Shown here in pieces: positions 8,269-16,367 of a stretch of 64,000 nucleotides of DNA. Source of the stretch: Leifsonia shinshuensis (GTDB taxonomy: Bacteria; Actinomycetota; Actinomycetes; Actinomycetales; Microbacteriaceae); assembly GCF_014217625.1 (NCBI RefSeq), contig NZ_CP043641.1, positions 1,364,001-1,428,000 on the forward strand, read 5' to 3'. How positions within the stretch are numbered: position 1 is the first letter of the stretch; each line of letters begins with the position of its first letter. Below the pieces are notes generated by a model. The model worked only from the letters and a program-made list of their open reading frames with translations, had not been told where the DNA came from and did not search any database. The translations under genes were made by a program, and so were the position numbers.

Positions 8269-9252
8269 GTGACCACCACGGCTCGCAGCGCGGGGCGGGC
8301 GACCGCCCGCCCCGCGCGGCCCTCCCGCGGCCGCCGGCGCCGCAACCTGGTGACGCTGGCGCTGCTCGCCCCCGCCCTGCTCGGGCTCGCGATCTTCTTC
8401 GTCTACCCGCTCATCGCCTCCGTCTACTACTCGTTCACGCGCTTCGACCTGATCTCTCCTCCGGAGTGGATCGGCTTGCGCAATTACGAGTACCTGTTCA
8501 CGCAGGACCCGAACGTCTGGCTCGCCACCCTCAACACCCTGTGGTTCGTGGTGATCTGGGTTCCCGTGAAGACCGGGTTCGCGCTCATCGTGGCCGGCCT
8601 CCTCGCCCGCGCCCGCCGGGCCTCCGGGGTCTGGCGGACGATCTTCTACCTGCCCGCGCTGGTGCCGCCGGTCGCGAGCGTGGTCGCGTTCGTGTTCCTC
8701 TTCAACCCGGGCACCGGCCCGGTGAACCAGGTGCTCGCCTGGTTCGGGATCAAGGGCCCGCTGTGGTTCAACGATCCCGCCTGGTCGAAGCCGTCGCTGG
8801 TGCTGCTCGGCGTCTGGGTGATGGGCGACATCATGATCATCCTGCTGGCCGCGCTGCTCGACGTGCCGCGCGAGCAGTACGAGGCGGCCTCCCTCGACGG
8901 CGCCGGCGGCCTCCAGAAGGTGCGCTACGTCACGCTGCCGAGCATCTCGCCCGTGCTGCTGTTCGCTGTGGTCACCGGCGTCATCGCCGCCATCCAGTAC
9001 TTCACGGAGGCCGCGGTCGCGTCGTCGGTGGCCAGCGGGAAGGCCGTGGTGGGCGAGGGCATCGGCAACACGCTCGGCTACCCGGACGGCTCCCTGCTCA
9101 CCTACACGCAGTGGCTGTACGTGCGCGGCTTCGGCACCTACCAGCTCGGCTACGCCTCCGCGCTCGCCGTGCTGCTGTTCGTCGTCGCGGCGATCATCCT
9201 CGTCCTGCTGCTGCGCCGCTTCAAGGCGTTCACCCCGGAAGGCGCACAATGA
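8269..9252 (+). CDS. ABC sugar transporter permease (MalF type)
   Basis: This is the first membrane subunit of the importer, with 327 residues and six predicted helices after a basic, alanine-rich N-terminus. The EAA loop that docks the ATPase is visible as EQYEAASLDGAGGLQKVRYVTLPSISP. It starts at GTG 8269, five bases after the receptor stop, and its TGA overlaps the ATG of the second permease (ATGA), so the pair is translationally coupled. The operon has no ATPase gene. Actinobacterial CUT1 importers usually share an MsmK/MsiK-type ATPase encoded elsewhere. Confidence 0.93.
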   Translation: MTTTARSAGRATARPARPSRGRRRRNLVTLALLAPALLGLAIFFVYPLIASVYYSFTRFDLISPPEWIGLRNYEYLFTQDPNVWLATLNTLWFVVIWVPVKTGFALIVAGLLARARRASGVWRTIFYLPALVPPVASVVAFVFLFNPGTGPVNQVLAWFGIKGPLWFNDPAWSKPSLVLLGVWVMGDIMIILLAALLDVPREQYEAASLDGAGGLQKVRYVTLPSISPVLLFAVVTGVIAAIQYFTEAAVASSVASGKAVVGEGIGNTLGYPDGSLLTYTQWLYVRGFGTYQLGYASALAVLLFVVAAIILVLLLRRFKAFTPEGAQ

Positions 9253-10154
9253 CGTCCGCAACCCTCACCCCGGAGGCCCCCGCGTCTCCCGCCGTCCCGC
9301 AGCGGAGGATGCGCAGCCCGCGCTCGCTGCGCACGCGCAAGGCTCTCGGCTGGATCGCCGAGCACGCCGTGCTCATCGTGCTCGCGGTGCTGTTCGTCTC
9401 CCCCGTCGTCTTCGTGCTGCTGACCTCGCTGATGTCGAGCTCGCAGACGCTGACCGCGTCGCTCTGGCCGCAGCCGTTCGTCTGGAGCAACTACGTCACC
9501 GTGTTCACGACCGTGCCGCTCGCGCAGTGGTTCGCGAACTCAGCGATGTACGCGATCCTGGCCACGGCCTTCATGCTGATCTCGTCGGTGCCGGCCGCGT
9601 ACGCGCTGGCGAAGATCCGCTTCCGCGGCTCCGGCGTCCTGTTCACCGCGATCATCGTCGCGATGCTGCTGCCGCCGCAGGTGACCGCCATCCCGATCTA
9701 CGTGATGTGGTCCCAGCTCGGCCTCACCGGAACGCTCTGGCCGCTCATCCTGCCGAACCTGCTGGGCGAGGCGTTCTCGATCTTCCTGCTGCGCCAGTTC
9801 TTCCTGACGATCCCGGCGGAGTACTCCGACGCAGCGCGCATCGACGGCAACGGCGAGTTCGGCGTGCTCTGGCGGGTCGTGCTGCCGATGGCCAAGCCCG
9901 GGATCGCGGCGACCGCGATCTTCATGTTCTTCAACTCCTGGAACGACTACTACGGCCCGCTGCTGTACACCTCCGAGAACCCGGCCGCGTGGCCGGTCGC
10001 CTACGGACTGGCGTCGTTCCGCGGCGTGCACGGTACGGACTGGGGACTCACCATGGCGATGACCATGCTCGTCACCGTCCCCGTCGTCATCATCTTCTTC
10101 TTCGCCCAACGCGTCTTCGTGGAGGGCATCACACTCACCGGCGTGAAGGGATAG
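9249..10154 (+). CDS. ABC sugar transporter permease (MalG type)
   Basis: This is the second membrane subunit, with 301 residues and six predicted helices. The EAA loop EYSDAARIDGNGEFGVLWRVVLPMAKP is intact. The N-terminal 30 residues are basic and cytoplasmic. Its ATG overlaps the stop of the first permease by four bases, and the GH4 gene begins three bases after its own stop. That spacing links import directly to intracellular cleavage of the same sugar. Confidence 0.93.
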   Translation: MTSATLTPEAPASPAVPQRRMRSPRSLRTRKALGWIAEHAVLIVLAVLFVSPVVFVLLTSLMSSSQTLTASLWPQPFVWSNYVTVFTTVPLAQWFANSAMYAILATAFMLISSVPAAYALAKIRFRGSGVLFTAIIVAMLLPPQVTAIPIYVMWSQLGLTGTLWPLILPNLLGEAFSIFLLRQFFLTIPAEYSDAARIDGNGEFGVLWRVVLPMAKPGIAATAIFMFFNSWNDYYGPLLYTSENPAAWPVAYGLASFRGVHGTDWGLTMAMTMLVTVPVVIIFFFAQRVFVEGITLTGVKG

Positions 10155-10157
10155 CTC

Positions 10158-11417
10158 GTGAAACTGGCCGTCGTGGGCGGAGGCTCCACCTACACCCCCG
10201 AACTCGTCGACGGGTTCGCCCGGCTGCGCAACCTGCTGCCGATCGAGGAGCTCTGGCTCGTCGACACCGACCCGGAGCGGCTCCGGCTGGTCGGCGGCGT
10301 GAGCGAGCGGATGTTCCGCGCCGCAGGGCACCCGGGGCGAATTGTGCCGACCTCCGACCTGGTCGCCGGGGTCGCGGACGCCGACGCCGTGCTCATCCAG
10401 CTCCGGGTCGGCGGACAGGCCGCCCGGCACGGTGACGAGACGTTCCCGCACGCGTGCGGCTGCATCGGGCAGGAGACCACGGGCCCCGGGGGCTTCGCCA
10501 AGGCGCTGCGCACCGTCCCGGTCGTGCTCTCGGTCGCGGAGGCAGTGCGCAAACATGCCAAGCCGGACGCCTGGATCGTGGACTTCACCAACCCGGTCGG
10601 GATCGTCACGCGCGCACTGCTGCAGGAGGGCCACCGCGCAGTCGGCCTCTGCAACGTCGCGATCGGCTTCCAGCGTCGGTTCGCCGGGCTGCTCGGGGTC
10701 GCGCCGGCCGACGTCGCCCTCGGCCATGTCGGGCTCAACCACCTCACCTGGGAGCGTTCGGTGACCGTCGGCGGCCGGGACGTCCTCCCCGACCTCCTGG
10801 GCGCGCACCTCCCGCAGCTGGCCGAGGAGATCGAGCTGCCTGCCGCGCTGATCCGCCTGCTCGGGAACGTGCCGAGCTACTACCTGCGCTACTACTACGC
10901 ACACGACGAGGTGCTGCGCGAGCAGCTCGACGCGCCGACCAGGGCGGAGGCCGTGCAGCGGGTCGAGCGCGAGCTCCTGGAGCTGTACGCGGACCCGGCC
11001 GTCGACAGCAAGCCGGAACAGCTCGCCCAGCGCGGCGGCGCTTTTTACTCGGAGGCCGCCGTCGATCTGCTCGCGTCACTGACGAGCGATCGCGGCGACG
11101 TGCAGGTGGTCAACCTGCGCAACGACGGCACGCTGCCGTTCCTGCCCGACGACCACGTGATCGAGGTGCCGGCGGTCGTCGGCGCGTCCGGTGTGCGCGC
11201 CGTTGACGTCCCGGCCCTCCCGGCCGACCTCGCCGGGCTGATCGGCCACGTCGCCGGCTACGAACGGCTCGCCCTCGACGCCGCCGTGCACGGCGGGCGC
11301 GACCGGGTGCTGCGGGCGATGCTCGCCCACCCGCTCGTCGGCCAGTACGACCGCGCGGAGAAGCTGACCGACCTGCTCCTGGCGGAGAACCGGGCGCACC
11401 TGGCGTGGGCGCGATGA
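10158..11417 (+). CDS. Glycoside hydrolase family 4, 6-phospho-beta-glucosidase type
   Basis: GH4 enzymes cleave glycosides by an NAD- and Mn-dependent oxidation-elimination route in the cytosol. The 419-residue protein has the nucleotide-binding GGGSTYTPEL (7-16), the family segment GQETTGPGGF (104-113), the metal-binding Cys165-Asn166 and the second ligand in LNHLTW (His195). The overall look is closest to 6-phospho-beta-glucosidases. That substrate needs a 6-phosphate, yet import is by ABC rather than PTS. The BadF-type kinase encoded immediately downstream could phosphorylate the sugar first. It starts at GTG 10158. Confidence 0.88.
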   Translation: MKLAVVGGGSTYTPELVDGFARLRNLLPIEELWLVDTDPERLRLVGGVSERMFRAAGHPGRIVPTSDLVAGVADADAVLIQLRVGGQAARHGDETFPHACGCIGQETTGPGGFAKALRTVPVVLSVAEAVRKHAKPDAWIVDFTNPVGIVTRALLQEGHRAVGLCNVAIGFQRRFAGLLGVAPADVALGHVGLNHLTWERSVTVGGRDVLPDLLGAHLPQLAEEIELPAALIRLLGNVPSYYLRYYYAHDEVLREQLDAPTRAEAVQRVERELLELYADPAVDSKPEQLAQRGGAFYSEAAVDLLASLTSDRGDVQVVNLRNDGTLPFLPDDHVIEVPAVVGASGVRAVDVPALPADLAGLIGHVAGYERLALDAAVHGGRDRVLRAMLAHPLVGQYDRAEKLTDLLLAENRAHLAWAR

Positions 11418-12418
11418 GCGGCATGACCGGCGCGGCGGCTCCGCTGGCGATCGCGGTCGACGGCGGCGGTTCGAAGACCGACGCCGTCGCCCTCGAGCTC
11501 GACGGGACCGTCGCCGCCACCGCGCGCGGCACCACCTCCAGCCCGCACCTGATCGGGATGGCCGCGACCGCCGCCCTCGTGGACGACCTGATCGAGCAGC
11601 TGCTCGCCGAGACCGGGCCGCGCCCGATCGCCGCCGCGAACATCTACCTGTCCGGGCTCGACCTCCCCGCTGAGGAAGTCGAGTTCCGCGCCGGGATCGC
11701 GGGCTACGCCTGGGCGGACGCGGTGGTCGACAACGATCTGTTCGCGCTGCTGCGCGCCGGCACCAGCGAGCCGGACGCCGTCGCCGTGGTCTGCGGCACC
11801 GGAATCAACTGCGTGGGCGTCCGCGCCGACGGCGAGGTGGTGCGCTACCCCTCGCTCGGGATGACCTCCGGCGACTGGGGCGGCGGCTGGCACCTCGGCG
11901 AGCAGGCGCTGTGGCACGCCGCGCGCGCGGTCGACGGGCGCGGCTCGGCGACCGCGCTGGTGGAGGCCATCCCGCCGCTCTACGGGCTGGACGGCATCCC
12001 GGAGGTGATCGAGGCGCTGCACTTCCGGCGCGTCCCGAGCAGCGACCTCTCGCGCATCGCGCCCGCCGTGCTCGCGGCGTCGCGTGCGGGCGACCTCGTC
12101 GCGCAGGACTTGGTCGACCGGCAAGCCGAGGAGATCGTGGTGTTCGCCGTGACCACCCTCCGCCGGCTCGGGCTGCTCGACCGCGAGGTGCCTGTCGTGC
12201 TCGGCGGCGGCGTGATCGGCTCGCGAGACGAACGGCTGCTGTCCGGGATCGAGCGCCGGCTCTCGGCGCGGGCGCCGCACGCGCGGATCCGGCTGGTCAC
12301 GGCGGCGCCGATCCTCGGGGCCGCGCTGCTGGCGCTGGAGGCCGCCGGCGCGTCCCCCGAAGCGCTGCAGACCGCGACATCCAGCCTTCAGGACCGGCGG
12401 GCCGCGGTGGTTCAATAG
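11414..12418 (+). CDS. BadF/BadG/BcrA/BcrD-family ATPase, N-acetylglucosamine-kinase-like
   Basis: The 334-residue ASKHA-fold protein begins with the phosphate-binding loop DGGGSKTDAVALE and later has VVCGTGINCVGV and GDWGGGWHLGEQALW. These match the sugar-kinase branch of the BadF/BcrA family (GlcNAc kinase type) rather than the benzoyl-CoA reductase activators, because the iron-sulfur cysteines are absent. Its ATG overlaps the GH4 stop (ATGA), and a GTG nine bases earlier is a less likely start. The context implies a cytosolic sugar kinase acting on the imported glycoside or on a released monosaccharide. Confidence 0.85.
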   Translation: MSGMTGAAAPLAIAVDGGGSKTDAVALELDGTVAATARGTTSSPHLIGMAATAALVDDLIEQLLAETGPRPIAAANIYLSGLDLPAEEVEFRAGIAGYAWADAVVDNDLFALLRAGTSEPDAVAVVCGTGINCVGVRADGEVVRYPSLGMTSGDWGGGWHLGEQALWHAARAVDGRGSATALVEAIPPLYGLDGIPEVIEALHFRRVPSSDLSRIAPAVLAASRAGDLVAQDLVDRQAEEIVVFAVTTLRRLGLLDREVPVVLGGGVIGSRDERLLSGIERRLSARAPHARIRLVTAAPILGAALLALEAAGASPEALQTATSSLQDRRAAVVQ

Positions 12419-12456
12419 GCGGTACGAACAGGGAATTCAGCGCCGAACGCGAGCGG

Positions 12457-13074
12457 ATGGTCGAAGAGCAGCTCCGCCTCCGCGGGATCGAGGACCAGCG
12501 GGTGCTCGACGCGATGAGACGCGTGCCGCGGCACGAGTTCGTCCCGGAAGGCGCCGAGCCGTACGCCTACGAGGACCACCCGATGCCGATCGGCGACGGG
12601 CAGACCATCTCGCAGCCGTACATCGTCGCGCTCATGCTGGAGGCCGCGCGGATCGGCCCGGAGGACAGCGTGCTCGACGTCGGCACCGGCTCCGGCTACG
12701 CCGCCGCCGTCGCCGCGGAGCTCGGCCACCGGGTGGTCAGCATCGAGCGGCATCCCGAGCTCGCCGTCACGGCGGCGGCGACACTGGAGGCGCTGGGCTA
12801 CCGGGTCAATGTGGTGACCGGCGACGGGACGCTCGGCTGGCCGGCCGGGGCGCCGTACGACGTGATCGTCGCCGCGGCGACCGGGCCGAGTGTGCCGCGC
12901 GCGTGGCCCGACCAGCTCTCGCCCGGCGGGCGGATCGTGATGCCGGTCGGGCATCCGGGAGGCGCCCAGCACCTGGCCGTGTTCGAACGCGGGCCCGACG
13001 GGACGCTGCACGAGCGCAACCTCGGCGCGGTGGCGTTTGTCCCGCTGGTCGGCGACGACGGCTGGAAGCCCTGA
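12457..13074 (+). CDS. pcm: Protein-L-isoaspartate O-methyltransferase
   Basis: This enzyme methylates abnormal L-isoaspartyl residues in aged proteins with S-adenosylmethionine, starting their repair. The 205-residue protein shows the family order: VEEQLRLRGIEDQRVLDAMRRVPRHEFVPE, DGQTISQPYIVA, the SAM-binding VLDVGTGSGYAAA, and GGRIVMPVG. No ATG, GTG or TTG lies in frame between the previous stop and 12457, though similarity seems to begin about ten codons earlier (FSAERER). An unusual start further upstream is therefore possible. It follows the sugar operon by 38 bases. A palindromic repeat cluster begins 10 bases after its stop. Confidence 0.92.
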   Translation: MVEEQLRLRGIEDQRVLDAMRRVPRHEFVPEGAEPYAYEDHPMPIGDGQTISQPYIVALMLEAARIGPEDSVLDVGTGSGYAAAVAAELGHRVVSIERHPELAVTAAATLEALGYRVNVVTGDGTLGWPAGAPYDVIVAAATGPSVPRAWPDQLSPGGRIVMPVGHPGGAQHLAVFERGPDGTLHERNLGAVAFVPLVGDDGWKP

Positions 13075-13084
13075 CCCGCGCCGA

Positions 13085-13214
13085 CATTCGTGACGAATGC
13101 CGCCTTTCGCCGCGCCATTCGCGACATTCGCGCCGAATGTTCGCGGGCCGGAATCGTCGCATTCGTGCCGAATGTCGCCTTTCGCCGAGCCATTCGCGAC
13201 ATTCGTGCCGAATG
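13085..13214 (+). repeat. Palindromic repeat cluster A (two 15-25-15 modules)
   Basis: Four 15-bp palindromes of the form CATTCGTGMCGAATG lie at 13085-13099, 13125-13139 (central CGC), 13160-13174 and 13200-13214. Start-to-start distances are 40, 35 and 40. Within each pair the 25-base spacer is nearly identical and ends in GCCATTCGCGA. The cluster fills the space between two convergent genes, beginning 10 bases after the pcm stop and ending 19 bases before the stop of the hydrolase. It is the same family as clusters at 28679-28799 and 43526-43645. Confidence 0.9.
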
Positions 13215-13233
13215 TGCGCGGGAGTGCGCGGCC

Positions 13234-13977
13234 TCAGGCTGCGAGCGAGGCCGCGGGTGCGGTCACGCGCAGTGCGCCCAGCAGGGCGGCGAGCTGGCCC
13301 TCCGGCGCTCCCGGGTCCTCCGGGTGCCACTGGACGGCGATGATCGGCGCGCTCTCGTGCTCGATCGCCTCGACGTGGCCGTCGGGCGCCCGCCCGGTGA
13401 CGCGGAGGCCGGCGCCGAGGATGTCCACGGCCTGGTGGTGCGCACTGCGGACGGCGACGACCGGGCCGCCGAGCAGCTCCTCGACGCGGCTGTCCGGCTC
13501 CAGGAGCACGGGGTGCGTGGTGAGCACGTCCGGGATGGGCACGTCGCGGCGGACGTGGTCGGACTCGCCGAGGTCCTGGACGAGGGTGCCGCCGAGTGCG
13601 ACGTTGACGATCTGCAGGCCGCGGCAGATGCCGAGCAGCGGGAGGCCGCGCTCGATCGCGCGGTGGACGAGCGCGAGCTGGGCGGCGTCGGCGGTCTCGC
13701 GGTGCAGGCTCTCGTGCGGGTAGCCTCCCGAGCCGCCGTAGAACCGCGGCGCGATGTCTTCGCCGCCGACGATCACCACGGCGTCCGCCCGCTCGGTCGC
13801 CGCGAGCAGCGCGTCGGTGCCGCCGTCGGCTGCGAGCCGGGATACCGTCCAGCCGTCGGCCTCCGCGGCGCGGACGACTCCCCCGACCAGCACCTGCACG
13901 TACGCGTGGTACGCCGGGTCGTGGCCGCGGAAGCGCGTCGCCTCGACGACGGCGAGGGTGCGGGCGGCCGGAGACAT
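13234..13977 (-). CDS. Gamma-glutamyl-gamma-aminobutyrate hydrolase family protein (peptidase C26)
   Basis: This is a class I glutamine-amidotransferase-fold hydrolase like PuuD, which cleaves gamma-glutamyl bonds in the cytosol. The 247-residue form carries the nucleophile elbow GICRG (Cys118) and the catalytic VQWHPE (His218, Glu220). VVIVGGEDIAPRFYGG near 68-82 is the characteristic glycine-rich loop. The start at 13977 gives MSPAARTLAVVEA, which fits the family; an ATG 36 bases upstream adds a basic extension and is less likely. No polyamine genes are nearby, so the physiological substrate is open. Confidence 0.88.
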   Translation of the reverse strand: MSPAARTLAVVEATRFRGHDPAYHAYVQVLVGGVVRAAEADGWTVSRLAADGGTDALLAATERADAVVIVGGEDIAPRFYGGSGGYPHESLHRETADAAQLALVHRAIERGLPLLGICRGLQIVNVALGGTLVQDLGESDHVRRDVPIPDVLTTHPVLLEPDSRVEELLGGPVVAVRSAHHQAVDILGAGLRVTGRAPDGHVEAIEHESAPIIAVQWHPEDPGAPEGQLAALLGALRVTAPAASLAA

Positions 13978-14103
13978 GACAGCAATTCTGCGTCCGGCCC
14001 CGCTCCGGCGCATCCGGGCGCGTAACAGGTCGAAACAGTGACACGGCCGGGAGCGCGCTCATAGACTCGGCTCGATGACAGGAAAGCTCGGGAGAGTGGG
14101 TGA

Positions 14104-14766
14104 ATGTCTGTGCATCGTTCGCTGACCGGGCGTCGCGCGCTCATCGCCCTCCTGCTCGCGGCGGGCGTCGTGGCAGCGCCGCTCGTGCTGTCCCCGCCCG
14201 CTGCCCACGCAGCACGGGTGGACCAGACGGCGCGCACGCAGGACCCGGTCGACTTCGGCTCCGGGCACGTCGTGGACCAGGCGAGCGTGCTCTCCGACGC
14301 GGACGTCGACACCATCGAGGCGGCGTCGGCCTCCCTCCACAAGAACCACGGCATCCGCCTCTACGTCGCCTACGTGGACCACTTCACGAACCCCACCGAC
14401 GCGGAGGACTGGGCCAACGAGACCGCGGCCCGCAACGACCTCGGCCCGACCGACTACCTGCTCGCCGTCGCGACCGACGGCCAGGCCTACTACCTCTCCG
14501 GCGACAGCAGCGGCCCGGTCAGCGACCAGGAGCTGACCAGCATCGAGCAGACCCAGGTCGAGCCGAAGCTGCGCACGCAGGACTGGACCCCGGCCGCCGT
14601 CGCCGCGGCGCAGGGGCTCGGCGCGGCGGTCGGCGACAGCGGAGGGGCCGTGATCTTCTGGGTGGTCTTGGTGGTCGTCCTCGTGGTGGGAGCCGTCGTG
14701 CTGTACCTGGTGTTCCGGCGCCGGCGCGCGAAGCGGGACGTGGAGCAGAGGGAGGGCGCATCGTGA
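14104..14766 (+). CDS. TPM-domain protein, secreted and membrane-anchored
   Basis: The 220-residue protein has an N-terminal signal peptide (1-37, ending AHA), a TPM domain (about 45-170: DFGSGHVVDQASVLSDADVDTIEAASASLHKNHGIRLYV), a C-terminal transmembrane helix (about 182-203) and a basic cytoplasmic tail. TPM domains occur in membrane-repair and photosystem-assembly proteins, and some have weak phosphatase activity; the function in actinobacteria is unknown. The stop overlaps the next start as GTGA, so it is the first gene of a coupled three-gene chain. Confidence 0.85.
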   Translation: MSVHRSLTGRRALIALLLAAGVVAAPLVLSPPAAHAARVDQTARTQDPVDFGSGHVVDQASVLSDADVDTIEAASASLHKNHGIRLYVAYVDHFTNPTDAEDWANETAARNDLGPTDYLLAVATDGQAYYLSGDSSGPVSDQELTSIEQTQVEPKLRTQDWTPAAVAAAQGLGAAVGDSGGAVIFWVVLVVVLVVGAVVLYLVFRRRRAKRDVEQREGAS

Positions 14767-15410
14767 CGACGCTCGGCCTGGTCGGCGCCGGCAGGATCGG
14801 CAGCCAGCTCGCCCGCCTCGGGATCGCGCACGGCTACGACGTCGTGGTCAGCAACTCGCGCGCTCCGGAGTCGCTCGCGGCGCTGGTCGGCGAGCTCGGG
14901 CCGCACGCGCGCGCCGGGACGGTGACGGAGGCCGCGCAGGCCGGCGACCTCGTCGTGGTCGCCATCCCGCTGCGGTCCATCGCCTCGCTGCCGGCCGCCG
15001 CGTTCGCCGGCAAGGTCGTCATCGACACCGGCAACTACTACCCGGCCCGCGACGGCGTCATCCCCGAACTCGAGGACGGCCGCGAGACGGTGTCCGGGCT
15101 CCTGCAGCGCGTCCTGCCGCAGGCCAGCGTCGTCAAGGCGTTCAACCACATCCCCGCCGCGAACCTCACGGCCGACGCCGCCCCGCCCGGGACTCCCGGC
15201 CGCCGTGCGCTCGCCATCGCGGGCGACGACGGCGACGCGAAGGCGCTCGTCTCGGAGCTGCTCGACGAGTTCGGCTTCGACGTGGTCGATCTTGGTCCGC
15301 TCGCCGAAGGCTGGCGGTTCGAGCGCGACATGCCCGCCTACGGCCAGCACCTGACCGCCTCCGGCCTGCGCAGCGCGGCCGCGGCGGCGACACGGAAGGA
15401 GAGAGGATGA
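14763..15410 (+). CDS. NAD(P)-binding oxidoreductase, F420-dependent NADP-reductase-like
   Basis: The 215-residue protein has an N-terminal Rossmann fold with LGLVGAGRIGSQLARL, then NSRAPESL, DLVVVAIPL and KVVIDTGNYYPARDG. That order is typical of the NADPH-dependent F420 reductase/NADP oxidoreductase family (NpdG-like). Some members use F420 and others do not; the sequence alone does not decide. It starts at GTG 14763 inside the TPM stop, and its TGA overlaps the ATG of the arginase-fold gene, so all three should be co-translated. Confidence 0.82.
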   Translation: MTTLGLVGAGRIGSQLARLGIAHGYDVVVSNSRAPESLAALVGELGPHARAGTVTEAAQAGDLVVVAIPLRSIASLPAAAFAGKVVIDTGNYYPARDGVIPELEDGRETVSGLLQRVLPQASVVKAFNHIPAANLTADAAPPGTPGRRALAIAGDDGDAKALVSELLDEFGFDVVDLGPLAEGWRFERDMPAYGQHLTASGLRSAAAAATRKERG

Positions 15411-16345
15411 GCCCGGCTTCGTTCCTCGTCGTACCGCAGTGGCAGGGCTCGGGCTCGTCCCGGGCGATGCGGCTGATCGACGGCGCGGAGGCCATCCGCG
15501 GCGACCTCCCCGCGAACGCCACGCACAGCGTCGCCGTCCCCGCGGCGGCGGGCGAGGCCCTCGGGACCGGTGTCCTGCGGTACTCGTCGCTCAGCCTGGT
15601 CCGCGAGCTCGCAGCGGCGGAGCTGGCGGTCCTGGAGGCGCCGGTCGTGACGATCGGCGGCGACTGCGCCGCCGACCTCGCCGGCGTGCAGCACGCGGTG
15701 GCGTCGCGTCCGCCCGGGTCGGTCGCGGTCGTGTGGTTCGACGCGCACGGCGACATCAACAGTGTCTCGACCTCGCCCTCCGGCGCGTTCCACGGCATGG
15801 TCGTGCGGGCGCTGCTCGGCGACGGGCCGGACGGGCTGGCGGCGACCGGAGCGGCACGCCTGCATCACGAGCAGCTCGTCCTCGCCGGGACCAGGGCGCT
15901 GGACGACGGCGAGTCGGCCTTCGTGGAACACATGGGCATCCGCGTGGTCGAGCCGGGCGAGTTCGAGGACCCGCAGGCGCTGGTGCGCGCGGTGGAGGCA
16001 ACGGGTGCGACGGCGGTCTACCTGCACGTCGACCTCGACGTGCTCGACCCGGCCGCGATCGAGGGCATCGGCTACCCGGAGCCGTTCGGGGTGTCGCCGG
16101 AGCAGCTGACCGACGCGATCCGGGCGCTCCGCACGCGGTTCGAGCTGGCCGGGGCGGCCGTGACGGAGTTCGCGCCGGAGTCGCCGGACGCGGCGGGGCG
16201 CGACCTGAGCGTGATCCTGCGCGTCCTGGGGAGCCTGACGGCGCCGTTGAAGGCGACGACGCCGTCGCAGGACACAAGCTCCTCCACAGATCATCGGCCC
16301 CGCCACTTGTCCACGGATACCGCGCCGCCGGATGACGTCCGCTGA
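15407..16345 (+). CDS. Arginase/agmatinase-fold protein with an altered metal ligand
   Basis: The 312-residue protein belongs to the ureohydrolase fold, which hydrolyses guanidino or formimino groups with a two-manganese centre. FDAHGDIN supplies Asp112, His114 and Asp116, and HVDLDVLDP supplies Asp209 and Asp211. The sixth usual ligand, the His of GGDHS, is cysteine here (GGDC, Cys87). The metal site may be changed or the protein may be a side branch of the family. The C-terminal 30 residues are polar and unlike the family. Its start overlaps the previous stop. Confidence 0.82.
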   Translation: MSPASFLVVPQWQGSGSSRAMRLIDGAEAIRGDLPANATHSVAVPAAAGEALGTGVLRYSSLSLVRELAAAELAVLEAPVVTIGGDCAADLAGVQHAVASRPPGSVAVVWFDAHGDINSVSTSPSGAFHGMVVRALLGDGPDGLAATGAARLHHEQLVLAGTRALDDGESAFVEHMGIRVVEPGEFEDPQALVRAVEATGATAVYLHVDLDVLDPAAIEGIGYPEPFGVSPEQLTDAIRALRTRFELAGAAVTEFAPESPDAAGRDLSVILRVLGSLTAPLKATTPSQDTSSSTDHRPRHLSTDTAPPDDVR

Positions 16346-16367
16346 TCCCGCCGGTAGCTTGAGAGGC

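Noticed and set aside
13085..13214. CRISPR array
   Set aside because: There are repeated palindromes, but the between-unit sequence is conserved rather than unique, units number four only, and no cas genes are near. The same holds for the clusters at 28.7 and 43.6 kb.
13090..14025. Coding frames crossing the palindromic repeats, with peptides such as IRDIRHESR or FATFVTNR
   Set aside because: The same peptides appear in several frames and on both strands at all three repeat clusters, so they come from the DNA repeat and not from proteins.
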